Shown: positions 52,066 through 61,586 of the stretch, in pieces
Numbering within the stretch: position 1 is the first letter of the stretch
How the letters are laid out: the number at the start of each line of letters is the position of its first letter
Source of the DNA: Bacteroidetes bacterium ADurb.Bin012
GTDB taxonomy: Bacteria; Bacteroidota; Bacteroidia; Bacteroidales; TTA-H9
Direction of reading: 5' to 3'
NCBI GenBank assembly: GCA_002071415.1
Contig: MWFC01000001.1
Span: forward strand, 124,001-188,000
DNA length: 64,000 nucleotides
Notes under the pieces: generated by a model
Told to the model about the DNA's origin: nothing
Databases searched by the model: none
The model's input: only the letters and a program-made list of their open reading frames with translations
Program-made: the position numbers and the translations under genes

Positions 52066-52788
52066 TTAGAAAAATAAAGCCAAAGAAAGTTCCAAATAAT
52101 TGGCAATCCCATCTTCCGAAGCATTTACTGAAGGATGGGAGTTATAATCGGAAAAGATATCCGTAAATGAATTATTGAAACCCAATCCAATCATGATAAA
52201 GGTGGATTGATCGAAGTGGTATTCGAATCCACCTCCAACAAAAATGGAGAGTTTCATAGCATTTAGAGCCGATGAAACATCGGGTTCGTTTTTCAAGGTC
52301 GTTCCCTGTTGGGAATAAAAAATATCGTTAGCATGGGCTCTTAGTTTAAAAGCAGGCACTAAACCCATATCTCCATAAAATCGAGTGTTTTTTTTGGGTA
52401 GTGTTTTCATCTTGAATAGTAAAGGAATTTCAAGATAACGATAGCTATAATTGCGGTAGACCTTTCCGAGAATCAATGTAGTATCACCTATTCCATTAGT
52501 CTTAGGTTTGGGTATTGGATAGTTTACCGGGTAGCAAATTTTACCTCCTTGATAACTTAATCCAAACCCGCTGGAAAAGAAATAATTATCTCGAAGATTG
52601 ATGTCAGCAATTAAACCCCACGTGAATCCAATTTTTCCACCATCGTTTTTATAGTTTCGCGTTTCAGGATTTATCCAGGTGTAATTTGGACTGACTTTTA
52701 TTCCAAATTGATACTTCTTTTCGCTTTGTTGGCCAAAAATATTCAGAGCCGCAACCATCACAAGCAATAACCCGATAAACTTTTTCAT
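52066..52788 (-). CDS. PorT-like outer-membrane beta-barrel protein
   Basis: A 240-residue exported protein. ATG 52788 gives a clean signal peptide (MKKFIGLLLVMVAALNIFGQ); the longer frame begins upstream of a -7 box at 52807-52814. The mature part has alternating beta strands (KYQFGIKVSPNYTWI, GFTWGLIADINLRDNYFFSS, RYLEIPLLFKMKTL, SIFVGGGFEYHF, TFIMIGLGFNNSF) and ends in an aromatic strand LELSLALFF. The YLEIPLLFK motif is the hallmark of the OMP_b-brl_2/PorT-like family. PorT itself is needed for type IX secretion in Porphyromonas, but many family members have unknown roles, so a T9SS function is only possible. Confidence 0.82.
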   Translation of the reverse strand: MKKFIGLLLVMVAALNIFGQQSEKKYQFGIKVSPNYTWINPETRNYKNDGGKIGFTWGLIADINLRDNYFFSSGFGLSYQGGKICYPVNYPIPKPKTNGIGDTTLILGKVYRNYSYRYLEIPLLFKMKTLPKKNTRFYGDMGLVPAFKLRAHANDIFYSQQGTTLKNEPDVSSALNAMKLSIFVGGGFEYHFDQSTFIMIGLGFNNSFTDIFSDYNSHPSVNASEDGIANYLELSLALFF

Positions 52789-52806
52789 GGTAGTTTGAAT
52801 TTTAAA

Positions 52807-52814
52807 CAAAGATA
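52807..52814 (-). promoter_or_regulatory. -7 box TATCTTTG of the PorT-like/nadE unit
   Basis: TATCTTTG on the reverse strand matches TAnnTTTG, with a leader of about 14 bases to ATG 52788. Confidence 0.6.
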
Positions 52815-53140
52815 CAGGCATTTATTGATTTATAAAGGTTGAAATAAAAGTATTGTTTTGTTCCCTGTAATGTAGGTGGTGAATAAGATGCCTGTGACCC
52901 GGTACGAAGGTGAAATTCAAGATAACAAATGACAATTGCTGATGAAACATTGAGGGTAAATAAGCCCAACGATATTGGTGTTTTTGTGGTTCCGACATTT
53001 TTTTTCTGGAATTTCACGGCTTGGCGAAGAGAAAGTTCCCCCAAATACATAAAAAAAGCTCGCCGTTCTTTATTTCCACATCCTGTATTTCCATTATCTT
53101 TATATAAATTTTATGGCCATTTGATATTTTATATAATTCA

Positions 53141-54946
53141 GTGAATTTCAAAACGATAATCTTTCTTTCGGCTTTATTGCTGGTTAACTTTTACGGCATG
53201 ACACAAGTGAGGGTGAAGGTCTGGTCGGATGAATTTAATTATAGCGGCCTGCCCGATACTAATCTTTGGGGATATGATGTTGGAGCTGGTGGATGGGGGA
53301 ACAACGAATCTCAATATTACACGGATCATCGTTGGTTAAATGCAAGGGCCGAAAGTGGTAAGCTGATTATTGAAGCAAGAAAAGAAAATTTTGAAGACTG
53401 TGAATATACCTCGGCAAGGCTTGTTACGCGCAACAAGGGAGATTGGAAATATGGTCGCATCGAGGTATCTGCTCGATTACCGCATGGTCGAGGCACATGG
53501 CCAGCCATCTGGATGTTGCCTACCGATTGGGTTTATGGCAGTTGGGTTAAAAGTGGTGAAATCGACATCATGGAATACGTTGGTTCCGATCCTGGTATAG
53601 TTCATGGCACTATTCATACACAAGCCTATAATCATATTATTGGCACACAAAAGACGGATACATTTTATGTTCCTGATGCCGAAACCAACTTCCATCTCTA
53701 TGCCATTGAATGGACAGAAGAAAAAATAGATTTCTTCGTAGATGATGAAAAATATTTCAGTTTCTATAACGAACATACGGGTTACACTACTTGGCCCTTC
53801 GATCAGCGCTTTCATTTATTATTGAATATTGCCGTTGGCGGAAGCTGGGGAGGACAACAAGGAATAGACCCAGATATCTGGCCACAAAAAATGTGGGTAG
53901 ATTATGTAAGAGTTTTTCAGAATATTCCTTTTGAGGAAATTCATATTGAAGGTCCATGCTGCCTTCAGGCCGGACAAGCTAATGCTGTTTTTGAAATTCA
54001 AGATATAGAAGGAGCTATATTTCATTGGACTGTTCCTGAAGGAGCTACTATAGAATCGGGACAGGGGACTCATAAAATCAAGGTAACATGGGGAAATGAT
54101 GAAGAAAATGTAAAATGTGAAGTCATTCATCCTCATGCTGGCGGAATTTATTCGAAGGAGGTATTCATTGCTCTTGCTCCTGTTTATTCGAGGTATGATC
54201 TCACCAATTTTGCCATTCAGGATACTGAAGGATGGACAATTACCGCTAATCCACCTAATCAAGTCAATATCTTCAAGCAAGATACCTTGATGCAACTCAA
54301 TTATTCAATATTTCCAAATGCGGGTAAACCTTATCTGGAATATACTTTTCCTACAATTGTAGATATGAACCAGCATCCTCATCTGAACGTGTTTCTGAAG
54401 ACTTTTAATAAAAGTGGTACTGCAGCGACAAAGATCGAACTTTTCGATTCTCGAAAGCGATTCACCGATGTTGATCCCGGATTTTCGATTCTGCCTTTGC
54501 AACTTTCAGGCGAAATTCAAGCCTTCCATTTCGATTTTACTAACCATTGGAACACCAATCTACCCTTTCCAAATTCCAAGGTAGATTCCAACTGTATTTC
54601 AGGCTTGAGAATATACTTGGATACACCTGGTTCCGAATGTCCCTGCTTCGATTCGCTCTGGATATCGAGAATCGAAATCAGCAAGGAAAATTATTTGGGA
54701 ATCAGCAACCGACAATCTGAGCCCTTCATTCGTTTTTATCCCAATCCTTTTCGACAAACTCTTTACATAAAATCGAGTAAAAACTTTCCCGATCATTTTT
54801 ATATCTTTGACCTCACAGGTAGAGAAGTTTTTCATACAATTATCAATCAACCCGTCAACCTTCTCTCTCTCGATTTTCTCAACCCGGGTGTTTATTTGGG
54901 TGTTTTGAAAAATTCAAGATATCGCCAGTATATTATCAAACAATAA
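53141..54946 (+). CDS. secreted family 16 glycoside hydrolase (beta-glucanase/laminarinase-like) with T9SS sorting domain
   Basis: A 601-residue secreted enzyme with a GTG start at 53141; no in-frame ATG gives a better signal peptide than MNFKTIIFLSALLLVNFYGM. The GH16 domain (about 25-262) contains the catalytic E-x-D-x-x-E motif GEIDIMEYVG with nucleophile Glu140, Asp142 and acid/base Glu145. It also has the substrate-cleft sequences GRGTWPAIWMLP and HLLLNIAVGGSWGG. The Met in the motif (EIDIME) is typical of laminarinase-type beta-1,3(4)-glucanases. Then come a PKD-like domain (about 268-345) and a carbohydrate-binding-like beta-sandwich (about 350-510). A type A sorting domain ends the protein (IRFYPNPFRQTLYIK...GVYLGVLKNSRYRQYIIKQ). 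Confidence 0.92.
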   Translation: MNFKTIIFLSALLLVNFYGMTQVRVKVWSDEFNYSGLPDTNLWGYDVGAGGWGNNESQYYTDHRWLNARAESGKLIIEARKENFEDCEYTSARLVTRNKGDWKYGRIEVSARLPHGRGTWPAIWMLPTDWVYGSWVKSGEIDIMEYVGSDPGIVHGTIHTQAYNHIIGTQKTDTFYVPDAETNFHLYAIEWTEEKIDFFVDDEKYFSFYNEHTGYTTWPFDQRFHLLLNIAVGGSWGGQQGIDPDIWPQKMWVDYVRVFQNIPFEEIHIEGPCCLQAGQANAVFEIQDIEGAIFHWTVPEGATIESGQGTHKIKVTWGNDEENVKCEVIHPHAGGIYSKEVFIALAPVYSRYDLTNFAIQDTEGWTITANPPNQVNIFKQDTLMQLNYSIFPNAGKPYLEYTFPTIVDMNQHPHLNVFLKTFNKSGTAATKIELFDSRKRFTDVDPGFSILPLQLSGEIQAFHFDFTNHWNTNLPFPNSKVDSNCISGLRIYLDTPGSECPCFDSLWISRIEISKENYLGISNRQSEPFIRFYPNPFRQTLYIKSSKNFPDHFYIFDLTGREVFHTIINQPVNLLSLDFLNPGVYLGVLKNSRYRQYIIKQ

Positions 54947-55315
54947 TTTATTGCTCCTTATAGACTTATAGACTCATTATTGTTTATCAACCAACAATAT
55001 GGTTTTCTGGTAAATAATATTACAGCTATTCTTTATTAAAATAATCAAAACCAAATACTTAGATAGAGATTTATCTGTGACTTTCTTAAAATGAACTTTT
55101 AAACGAGTAAGCTTTGAAATAGATTTCACGATTGAAAAGGAGGATAATTTACTCGAAGGACCTGCTAAGCCAGAATCATAAATTGATTAATTTTTAATCA
55201 ATATTTTTTAATCATCTCAATGAAATTTTGGTGAAATGATTTCAAAATTGAGCAAAATAAGAAAATCTGTATTAATTTAGATGAGCTCAATTTGATGTAA
55301 AATTAATCAAAAAAT
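54947..55315. other. 369-base gap, no gene
   Basis: Very AT-rich spacer between the GH16 gene and the polymerase gene. No reading frame, hairpin terminator or full TAnnTTTG match was found. The near-repeat TTTTTAATCAATATTTTTTAATC lies at about 55191-55213. Confidence 0.5.
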
Positions 55316-58264
55316 ATGCTGAGGATTGCGCATTCTTACTATAGTCTGAGATATGGAACTCTTTCCGTAGAAGATTTGGTCGAATTAGGTGCCGAGGCAG
55401 GGTTAAAGCGTCTAGTGCTGGCCGATATCAATAACACGGTAGGTTTGCCCGATTTTGTAAAAGCCTGTCATCGAGCGGACATATTACCCATAGCCGGTAT
55501 GGATATCTTTAAGGAGAATCATCGGCTTTACACCTTGATAGCACGGAATGCAAATGGTTTTCGGGAGATGAATGAATTTATAAGCCAGTACAACAGCCAG
55601 CAAATTCCGTATCCTGACGAAGCTCCCGAGATGAAGGAAGTTATTGTGATTTATCCTTTTAGCAAGGCATTTACCCGACCTTTCAGCCCTCATGAATTTA
55701 TTGGCATACGACCAAGCGAACTGAACCGCCTGATATTTTCACCTCTGCGCAACCAAGTCGATCACCTGCTTGCCATTCAATACATCACTTTTGCCAATGA
55801 TGAGGGATATGAGATTCATCGAAATTTCAGAGCCATCGACAATAACATTTTACTTAGCAAGCTAAGTTCAGATTTATTGGCGGCAAAAGACGAGAGGTTG
55901 CTCGTGCCTGAGGCGAGCCAGAACTTTTTGAGAGATCACGAAGCGCTGGTGCAACATACCGAAAGAGTCTCAGAAAGTTGGCAGATAGATTTTGATTTTA
56001 TGACTTCGAAGAATAAAAAAACCTTCACGGGGAACAGGGAAGACGACAAGGTTTTGTTGGAAAAACTTGCGCTGGAAGGAATGGTTTATCGCTACGGAAA
56101 GGGGAATGCCGAAGCCGAGCAGCGAGTGCGATCGGAACTCGAAATTATTCATCGTTTAGGTTTTTCGGCTTATTTCCTCATTGCTTGGGATATAATACGT
56201 TACAGCATGTCGTTAGGGTTTTATCATGTAGGGCGTGGCAGTGGGGCCAACAGCGTCGTAGCTTATTGCCTGCGCATCACCGACGTGGATCCTATAGAGC
56301 TGAATCTTTATTTTGAGCGTTTTATCAATCCCAAACGGAGCAGTCCACCCGATTTCGACATAGATTATTCGTGGAAGGACAGAGATACGGTGATTGACTA
56401 TATCTTCAAACGATATGGTCGTCAGCATACGGCTTTGTTGGGGAGTATGTCCACTTTTCGCGATCGCTCCATCTATCGGGAATTAGGGAAAGTTTATGGG
56501 CTTCCCAAACATGAAATCGATGAGCTGGCCGAACATCCGGAATTCAGAATTCAACGCGACCATATTGCCCGACACATACATGAGATTGCCTGCAAAATAG
56601 CGGATTTCCCCAATATCCGCTCCATTCATGCAGGAGGTATTCTTATTTCGGAAGAACCTATTACTGCCTATACCGCGCTTGATTTGCCCCCCAAGGGATT
56701 TTTAACAACGCAGTGGGATATGTATGTAGCCGAAAGCCTTGGATTCGAGAAGCTTGACATTCTGAGCCAAAGAGGTATAGGACACATTAAAGAGTGTGCC
56801 GATATTGTACTTCAAAACCGCGGTCTCAAAATCGATGTTCATCAAGTCGATCAATTCAAGGCCGACCCTTTGGTTCGCGAAAAAATACGTAATGGAGAAA
56901 CTATGGGATGTTTTTACATAGAAAGTCCAGCTATGCGAGGTTTGCTCAAGAAACTTGCCTGCGACAATTACTTGAGCCTTGTAGCAGCCAGCAGCATCAT
57001 TCGTCCGGGGGTTGCACGTTCAGGCATGATGCGTGAATATATCTACCGTTTTCATCATCCCAACGAGTTCTCGTATATTCATCCCATCATGAAAGAACAA
57101 TTGGCCGAGACCTATGGCGTGATGGTTTATCAAGAAGATGTATTGAAGGTTTGCCATCATTTTGCCGGGCTCGACCTTGCCGATGCCGATGTACTGCGCA
57201 GGGCCATGAGCGGAAAGTTCCGCGGGAAAAAGGAAATGGCACGCATAGTAGATAGATTTTTTAGCAACTGTCGTGAACGTGGATACCCCGAGGATATCAT
57301 CGCAGAAGTTTGGCGGCAAATAGCATCCTTTGCCGGTTATTCTTTCTCGAAGGCTCATTCGGCATCGTATGCGGTCGAAAGTTACCAAAGCCTCTATCTG
57401 AAAGCCCATTTCCCCTTAGAATTTATGGTAGCCGTCATCAACAACTTTGGCGGATTCTATTCCACCTGGGTTTATTTTAATGAAGCTCGTCGCTATGGTG
57501 CTCGAATTGAACTGCCCTGCGTAAACAAGAGTCGAGTGGTTACCTCGATAGAGGGAAACACCATTTACATTGGATTCATCCATATCGAAAACCTCGAACG
57601 TGATTTTTCGCAACTTATCGTAAGCGAAAGAGAAAGAAATGGCCTTTATCTTGACCTGGCCGATTTTATCGAACGCACTCAGGCCAAACTGGAGCAAACC
57701 CTTCTGCTAATCCGCACAGGAGCTCTTAGATTTACCGGAAAAACGAAAGCCAATCTGATGTGGGAAGCACATATCTTCCTGAATAAAAAAAATTCTCAGG
57801 CTTCTTCTCAACCTCCCTTATTCAAAATTTCTGCACGACCTTTCCAGCTTCCTGCTCTTCCTTCCAATTCGCTTGAAGATGCCTACGACGAAATAGAACT
57901 TCTTGGTTTCCCCGTTACCGTGTCTTATTTCGATATGCTACAAACCCGTTTTCGTGGAGAAGTAATAAGCCGAAACATGATACAGCATGTCGGCAAAACC
58001 GTAAGAATGCTCGGATATTTAGTTACACTCAAATATGTACGTACCGTTAAAAACGAATTGATGCATTTTGGAACCTTTGTAGATGCCGAAGGTGAACTCT
58101 TCGAAACCGTCCACTTCCCCAACTCGCTCAAGCAATATCCCTTTCATGGAAAGGCCATGTATCTGCTCGCAGGAACCATTACCGAAGAATTTCAACATCC
58201 CTCGCTCACCATTACTAAAATGGCAAAATTGCCTTTTCAGCCCGATCCTCGACATAAAAATTAA
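55316..58264 (+). CDS. DNA polymerase III alpha-type subunit, short form (DnaE2/ImuC-like)
   Basis: A 982-residue C-family polymerase, about 200 residues shorter than replicative DnaE. The PHP domain begins MLRIAHSYYSLRYGTLSVED; the first His of the usual H-x-H is replaced (I-A-H), so its metal site is degenerate. The polymerase core has YHVGRGSGANSVVAYCLRIT (about 300-320), catalytic aspartates in SSPPDFDIDYSW (about 342-353) and GSMSTFRDRSIYRELGKVYG. SIIRPGVARSGMM and MVYQEDVLKV follow, then FAGYSFSKAHSASYAVESYQ near 680. An HhH/OB-type tail closes it. This form is usually a damage-tolerance polymerase in Bacteroidota; no imuB/dinB or lexA gene lies beside it here. Confidence 0.85.
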   Translation: MLRIAHSYYSLRYGTLSVEDLVELGAEAGLKRLVLADINNTVGLPDFVKACHRADILPIAGMDIFKENHRLYTLIARNANGFREMNEFISQYNSQQIPYPDEAPEMKEVIVIYPFSKAFTRPFSPHEFIGIRPSELNRLIFSPLRNQVDHLLAIQYITFANDEGYEIHRNFRAIDNNILLSKLSSDLLAAKDERLLVPEASQNFLRDHEALVQHTERVSESWQIDFDFMTSKNKKTFTGNREDDKVLLEKLALEGMVYRYGKGNAEAEQRVRSELEIIHRLGFSAYFLIAWDIIRYSMSLGFYHVGRGSGANSVVAYCLRITDVDPIELNLYFERFINPKRSSPPDFDIDYSWKDRDTVIDYIFKRYGRQHTALLGSMSTFRDRSIYRELGKVYGLPKHEIDELAEHPEFRIQRDHIARHIHEIACKIADFPNIRSIHAGGILISEEPITAYTALDLPPKGFLTTQWDMYVAESLGFEKLDILSQRGIGHIKECADIVLQNRGLKIDVHQVDQFKADPLVREKIRNGETMGCFYIESPAMRGLLKKLACDNYLSLVAASSIIRPGVARSGMMREYIYRFHHPNEFSYIHPIMKEQLAETYGVMVYQEDVLKVCHHFAGLDLADADVLRRAMSGKFRGKKEMARIVDRFFSNCRERGYPEDIIAEVWRQIASFAGYSFSKAHSASYAVESYQSLYLKAHFPLEFMVAVINNFGGFYSTWVYFNEARRYGARIELPCVNKSRVVTSIEGNTIYIGFIHIENLERDFSQLIVSERERNGLYLDLADFIERTQAKLEQTLLLIRTGALRFTGKTKANLMWEAHIFLNKKNSQASSQPPLFKISARPFQLPALPSNSLEDAYDEIELLGFPVTVSYFDMLQTRFRGEVISRNMIQHVGKTVRMLGYLVTLKYVRTVKNELMHFGTFVDAEGELFETVHFPNSLKQYPFHGKAMYLLAGTITEEFQHPSLTITKMAKLPFQPDPRHKN

Positions 58265-58707
58265 ACTATCGAAGGAAACCCGGGTTCGCTTCAGCATCCG
58301 CCTGGGTCGAACCACCCTGGCAAGCTGTATCTTCATGATTTTTCGCAGCTACTTTCTTCGCTTAACAATAGAACTATGTGTTATAACTAAAACCTGACCT
58401 TCCCAACATTTCATATCTCTTGACGGTGTTTCAATAATATCATTAGGTCATCTACCTGCCACTATCGAATCCCCTAACAGGATTAATTATACATAAAATT
58501 TTCGCACAACTAACTGATTGAGGAAGAATCAGTTTATTTGTCATCTAAGGACATTATAGAATAAACTCAACAAATTTAAGTGGAATACAATCTTTTAGAA
58601 TTAATTTGTTTTTAATGCGATTTGCAACTGCTGACATTTTGTGGCTAAATCCAGACTCTGAGCTAAACTTATAGAGAATAAATCTAATCTAATACTTCCT
58701 TGAATCC
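58265..58707. other. 443-base gap, no gene
   Basis: Holds a perfect 10-bp palindrome AACCCGGGTT (58277-58286) and a GGTTCG/CGAACC inverted repeat (58283-58288 with 58308-58313) just after the polymerase stop. No T run follows, so it is not called a terminator. The remainder is AT-rich without reading frames of note. Confidence 0.5.
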
Positions 58708-60099
58708 TTATTTGGCTAAATTCTCAGATTTACGAGCCATTGAAGCCCAAACTCCGAGAATGCCCAAAATAACGAAGATGATAAATGTTGTTCGTTGGGA
58801 ATGGAGGAATAATGACAAATTGCCTGCATGAATCTTCGAATTGCCGAGGAAGATATTTATTACTAAAGTTGCAATCCCCATGCTGATCATTTGTCCGGTC
58901 AAACGCATAGTACCTACAGTAGCCGAGGCCACCCCAAGGTATTTCTTTTCTACCGACCCCATAATGGCATTTGTGTTGGGTGAGGTAAACAAACCAAAGC
59001 CTATTCCAATCACCCCAAGAATCACCATTAAATAAATGAGGGATGAATTTGTTCCCAAGGGGATGAGCGCCATAAGACCGAGTGTGATGGTACTCATGCC
59101 TGCAGAGGCCAAAATACGAGGGTCATATACATCCGACATACGGCCCGAAAAATACGACACTATCACCATCATTGCAGGCTGAATCACCAGAATCAAACCC
59201 GCATCGCGGGGATTGAGGCCTTTTACATACTGAAGATATAAGCTCAACATAAAAGTAATGGCAAAAGTAATGGCGTAATTGAGTAAAGCTGCCAGATTCG
59301 ACATGGCAAAAAGCCGGTTATGGCTCAGCAATCGCATATCGAATACGGGAAAATCGGATTGAATTTCTATTTTTACGAAAAAATATAAACCAATTAAAGA
59401 AATGAAAGCCAATATGATAGCCCAGAAATTCGGGAGATGGCTAAAACCATACATAAATGCCGACATGGCGATGATATATAGAATTCCTCCTTTCCAATCA
59501 AATTGTTCCGAATGTGGGCTTTTCCATTCCGTTTTTACGAGAAGAGGCATGGAAATAGCCACGAAAGCCACTGGAATAGCAGTTAAATAGAATATGCTTT
59601 GCCAGCCCCAGTTTTTAACGAGGAAACCGGCAATAAGAGGACCAAGCGACAGTCCCAAATAAACCGCCATTACGTTAGTACCAATGGCTTTGCCTCTTTC
59701 GTTGGCAGGGAAAATATCCGTAATAATGGCCATATTCGTTCCAAACATCATTGCACCCCCAGCACCCTGAAGCACACGAGAAGCCAATAAAAGCCCCACA
59801 CTCGGACTCATGGCACAAAAAATAGAACTCAATGAGAACAAGATGGTCCCACTAAGGAAAACTCTCTTTCGTCCAATGATATCGGCTATTTTCCCCAAAG
59901 GAACCATTAAAACAGCCGATGACAATAGAAACGACATGGCTACCCAACTCATCATCACAGCATGGAGCCCGAAGTGGGAACCAATTGCAGGTAAAGCAAG
60001 ATTAATGGATGATCCCATAAAAGGATTTGCAAACGAGGTAATCAGTATAAGCGTAAGAATCAAATTGCGATGCCGAGTCGGAAGTTCTTTCTCACTCAT
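58708..60099 (-). CDS. MFS drug-type exporter (DHA2, EmrB/QacA-like)
   Basis: A 463-residue inner-membrane antiporter with about 14 predicted helices. Family signatures: SINLALPAIGSHFGLHAVMM (helix 1 end), WVAMSFLLSSAVLMVPLGKI, the motif A-type loop GKIADIIGRKRVFLSG, SRVLQGAGGAMMFGTNMAII (motif C-like region) and ERGKAIGTNVMAVYLGLSLG-PLIAGFLV. Substrate unknown; multidrug or metabolite efflux is likely. No membrane-fusion protein or TolC-like gene is adjacent, so it probably works alone. Upstream box TATTTTTG at 60204-60211. Confidence 0.88.
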   Translation of the reverse strand: MSEKELPTRHRNLILTLILITSFANPFMGSSINLALPAIGSHFGLHAVMMSWVAMSFLLSSAVLMVPLGKIADIIGRKRVFLSGTILFSLSSIFCAMSPSVGLLLASRVLQGAGGAMMFGTNMAIITDIFPANERGKAIGTNVMAVYLGLSLGPLIAGFLVKNWGWQSIFYLTAIPVAFVAISMPLLVKTEWKSPHSEQFDWKGGILYIIAMSAFMYGFSHLPNFWAIILAFISLIGLYFFVKIEIQSDFPVFDMRLLSHNRLFAMSNLAALLNYAITFAITFMLSLYLQYVKGLNPRDAGLILVIQPAMMVIVSYFSGRMSDVYDPRILASAGMSTITLGLMALIPLGTNSSLIYLMVILGVIGIGFGLFTSPNTNAIMGSVEKKYLGVASATVGTMRLTGQMISMGIATLVINIFLGNSKIHAGNLSLFLHSQRTTFIIFVILGILGVWASMARKSENLAK

Positions 60100-60203
60100 G
60101 ACAAAGGTTTTGATAAAATTACAAGCTTTGAGCCAATGGTTTACTTTATCTTATAGTCTTTACCTTTAATTTTATTCGTAATGCATTATTTATCAATTCA
60201 TAA

Positions 60204-60211
60204 CAAAAATA
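60204..60211 (-). promoter_or_regulatory. Possible -7 box TATTTTTG of the MFS exporter
   Basis: TATTTTTG on the reverse strand matches TAnnTTTG, about 105 bases upstream of the ATG at 60099. Confidence 0.4.
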
Positions 60212-60315
60212 CAAAGAAGAGCATTTTTATATTATCATAGTGCAAATCGATACCTGTTATCACTATTGTGATTAGGCTGAAAAATCAAAGTTCGAAATAT
60301 AAAGAGGCGCCGATG

Positions 60316-60323
60316 TAAATTTG
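60316..60323 (+). promoter_or_regulatory. -7 box TAAATTTG of the GT2-miaA-epimerase operon
   Basis: TAAATTTG matches TAnnTTTG. The predicted transcript start (about 60328) falls one base before a four-codon frame ATG ATG CAT AAC TGA (60329-60343) that ends directly against the ATG of the next gene. Confidence 0.6.
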
Positions 60324-60343
60324 CAAAAATGATGCATAACTGA

Positions 60344-61564
60344 ATGAATTCAAAAACTTCATCGAAAATATACGTTGCCATGCCTGTTATGGCAGAATAT
60401 GAATATCTGCCTACTTTGCTCGAATGTTTGGAGAATCAAAGTTTCCAGAATTTCAAGCTTGTAGTTTGTGTAAATCAACCCGATGATTATCGCTTCAATC
60501 CCAATAAAATCCACATTTATGAAGACAATCAGAAATGCTTGAGTTTACTGAAATCCAGTTCATATTCATTTGATATCGAGATTATCGATAGGTCTTCTAC
60601 CGATATGGGGTGGAAAGGGAAGCATTGTGGGGTAGGGCAAGCCCGCAAAACAGTGATGGATGCTATTGCACGGGAAGCTAAAAATAACGATGATATCATT
60701 GTGAGTCTGGATGCTGATACGCTATTTGGGACAGATTATTTAGAGGTTATAGCCCAGACTTTTCTTGATTATTCTTATATTGCTGCTTTATCGGTTCCTT
60801 ATTATCATCCGCTCACCCAAGATGAAATTACCAATCGCTGTATTCTCCGTTATGAAATATATATGCGGGTGTATGCTCTGAATATGTTATTCATTCATAA
60901 TCCCTATGCTTTTACGGCAATTGGTTCGGCTATGGCTTTAAGAGTCGATATTTACCGAAAAGTAGGAGGCATTACACCGCATCGAGCTGGTGAAGATTTC
61001 TATTTTTTACAAAAACTCCGTAAACATGGTTCAGTGCTTACGTGGTGTCCAGCGAAAATCTATCCTGCTGCACGGTTTTCCGATAGAGTTATCTTTGGCA
61101 CTGGCCCGGCAATGATTCGAGGCAGGGAAGGCCATTGGGAGGCCTATCCCATTTTTCACCATTCATTGTTCGATACGGTGAAAATTACCTTCGAGGCATT
61201 CTCGAGATTATACTTAGAAAAAATAAAAACGCCTATGGATGTTTTTTTAGAAGATATTTTTCGAACTTCCGACATTTGGGGACCACTGCGTAAAAATTCC
61301 AGTGAGATAAAATCGTTTGTAAAGGCTTGTACACAGAAAATTGATGCCTTGCGCATACTTCAATTTCTGAAAAAATACCATCCTCAAATCAAAAAATCTG
61401 ACGAGATTTGCCTCAAAGAATTCATGATGCATTATTTCCCTGAGAGTCATCCAGCGCTGATCGAAAGTTTCGACACTTGCAATATAAATGCCTTGCAGGA
61501 AATTCGTGATTTTCTTACTATGAAAGAATATTCTTATCGACAGCATCATCCTTTGCTTCAGTAG
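60344..61564 (+). CDS. glycosyltransferase family 2
   Basis: A 406-residue soluble GT-A enzyme. The core opens with IYVAMPVMAEYEYLPTLLEC, and the metal-binding motif is IVSLDADTLFGTDYLEV (Asp-x-Asp at about 123-125). ITPHRAGEDFYFLQKLRKHG supplies the ED motif used as catalytic base (about 220-240). The C-terminal 150 residues are helical and acidic without membrane segments. The donor and acceptor are unknown. It leads an operon with miaA (22 bases downstream) and an NAD-dependent epimerase; the link to miaA seems one of position only. Confidence 0.85.
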   Translation: MNSKTSSKIYVAMPVMAEYEYLPTLLECLENQSFQNFKLVVCVNQPDDYRFNPNKIHIYEDNQKCLSLLKSSSYSFDIEIIDRSSTDMGWKGKHCGVGQARKTVMDAIAREAKNNDDIIVSLDADTLFGTDYLEVIAQTFLDYSYIAALSVPYYHPLTQDEITNRCILRYEIYMRVYALNMLFIHNPYAFTAIGSAMALRVDIYRKVGGITPHRAGEDFYFLQKLRKHGSVLTWCPAKIYPAARFSDRVIFGTGPAMIRGREGHWEAYPIFHHSLFDTVKITFEAFSRLYLEKIKTPMDVFLEDIFRTSDIWGPLRKNSSEIKSFVKACTQKIDALRILQFLKKYHPQIKKSDEICLKEFMMHYFPESHPALIESFDTCNINALQEIRDFLTMKEYSYRQHHPLLQ

Positions 61565-61586
61565 TTGCTTTTATACACTTTTATAC

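Noticed and set aside
58277-58313. Terminator after the DnaE-type gene
   Set aside because: The palindrome and inverted repeat lack a following T run on either strand.
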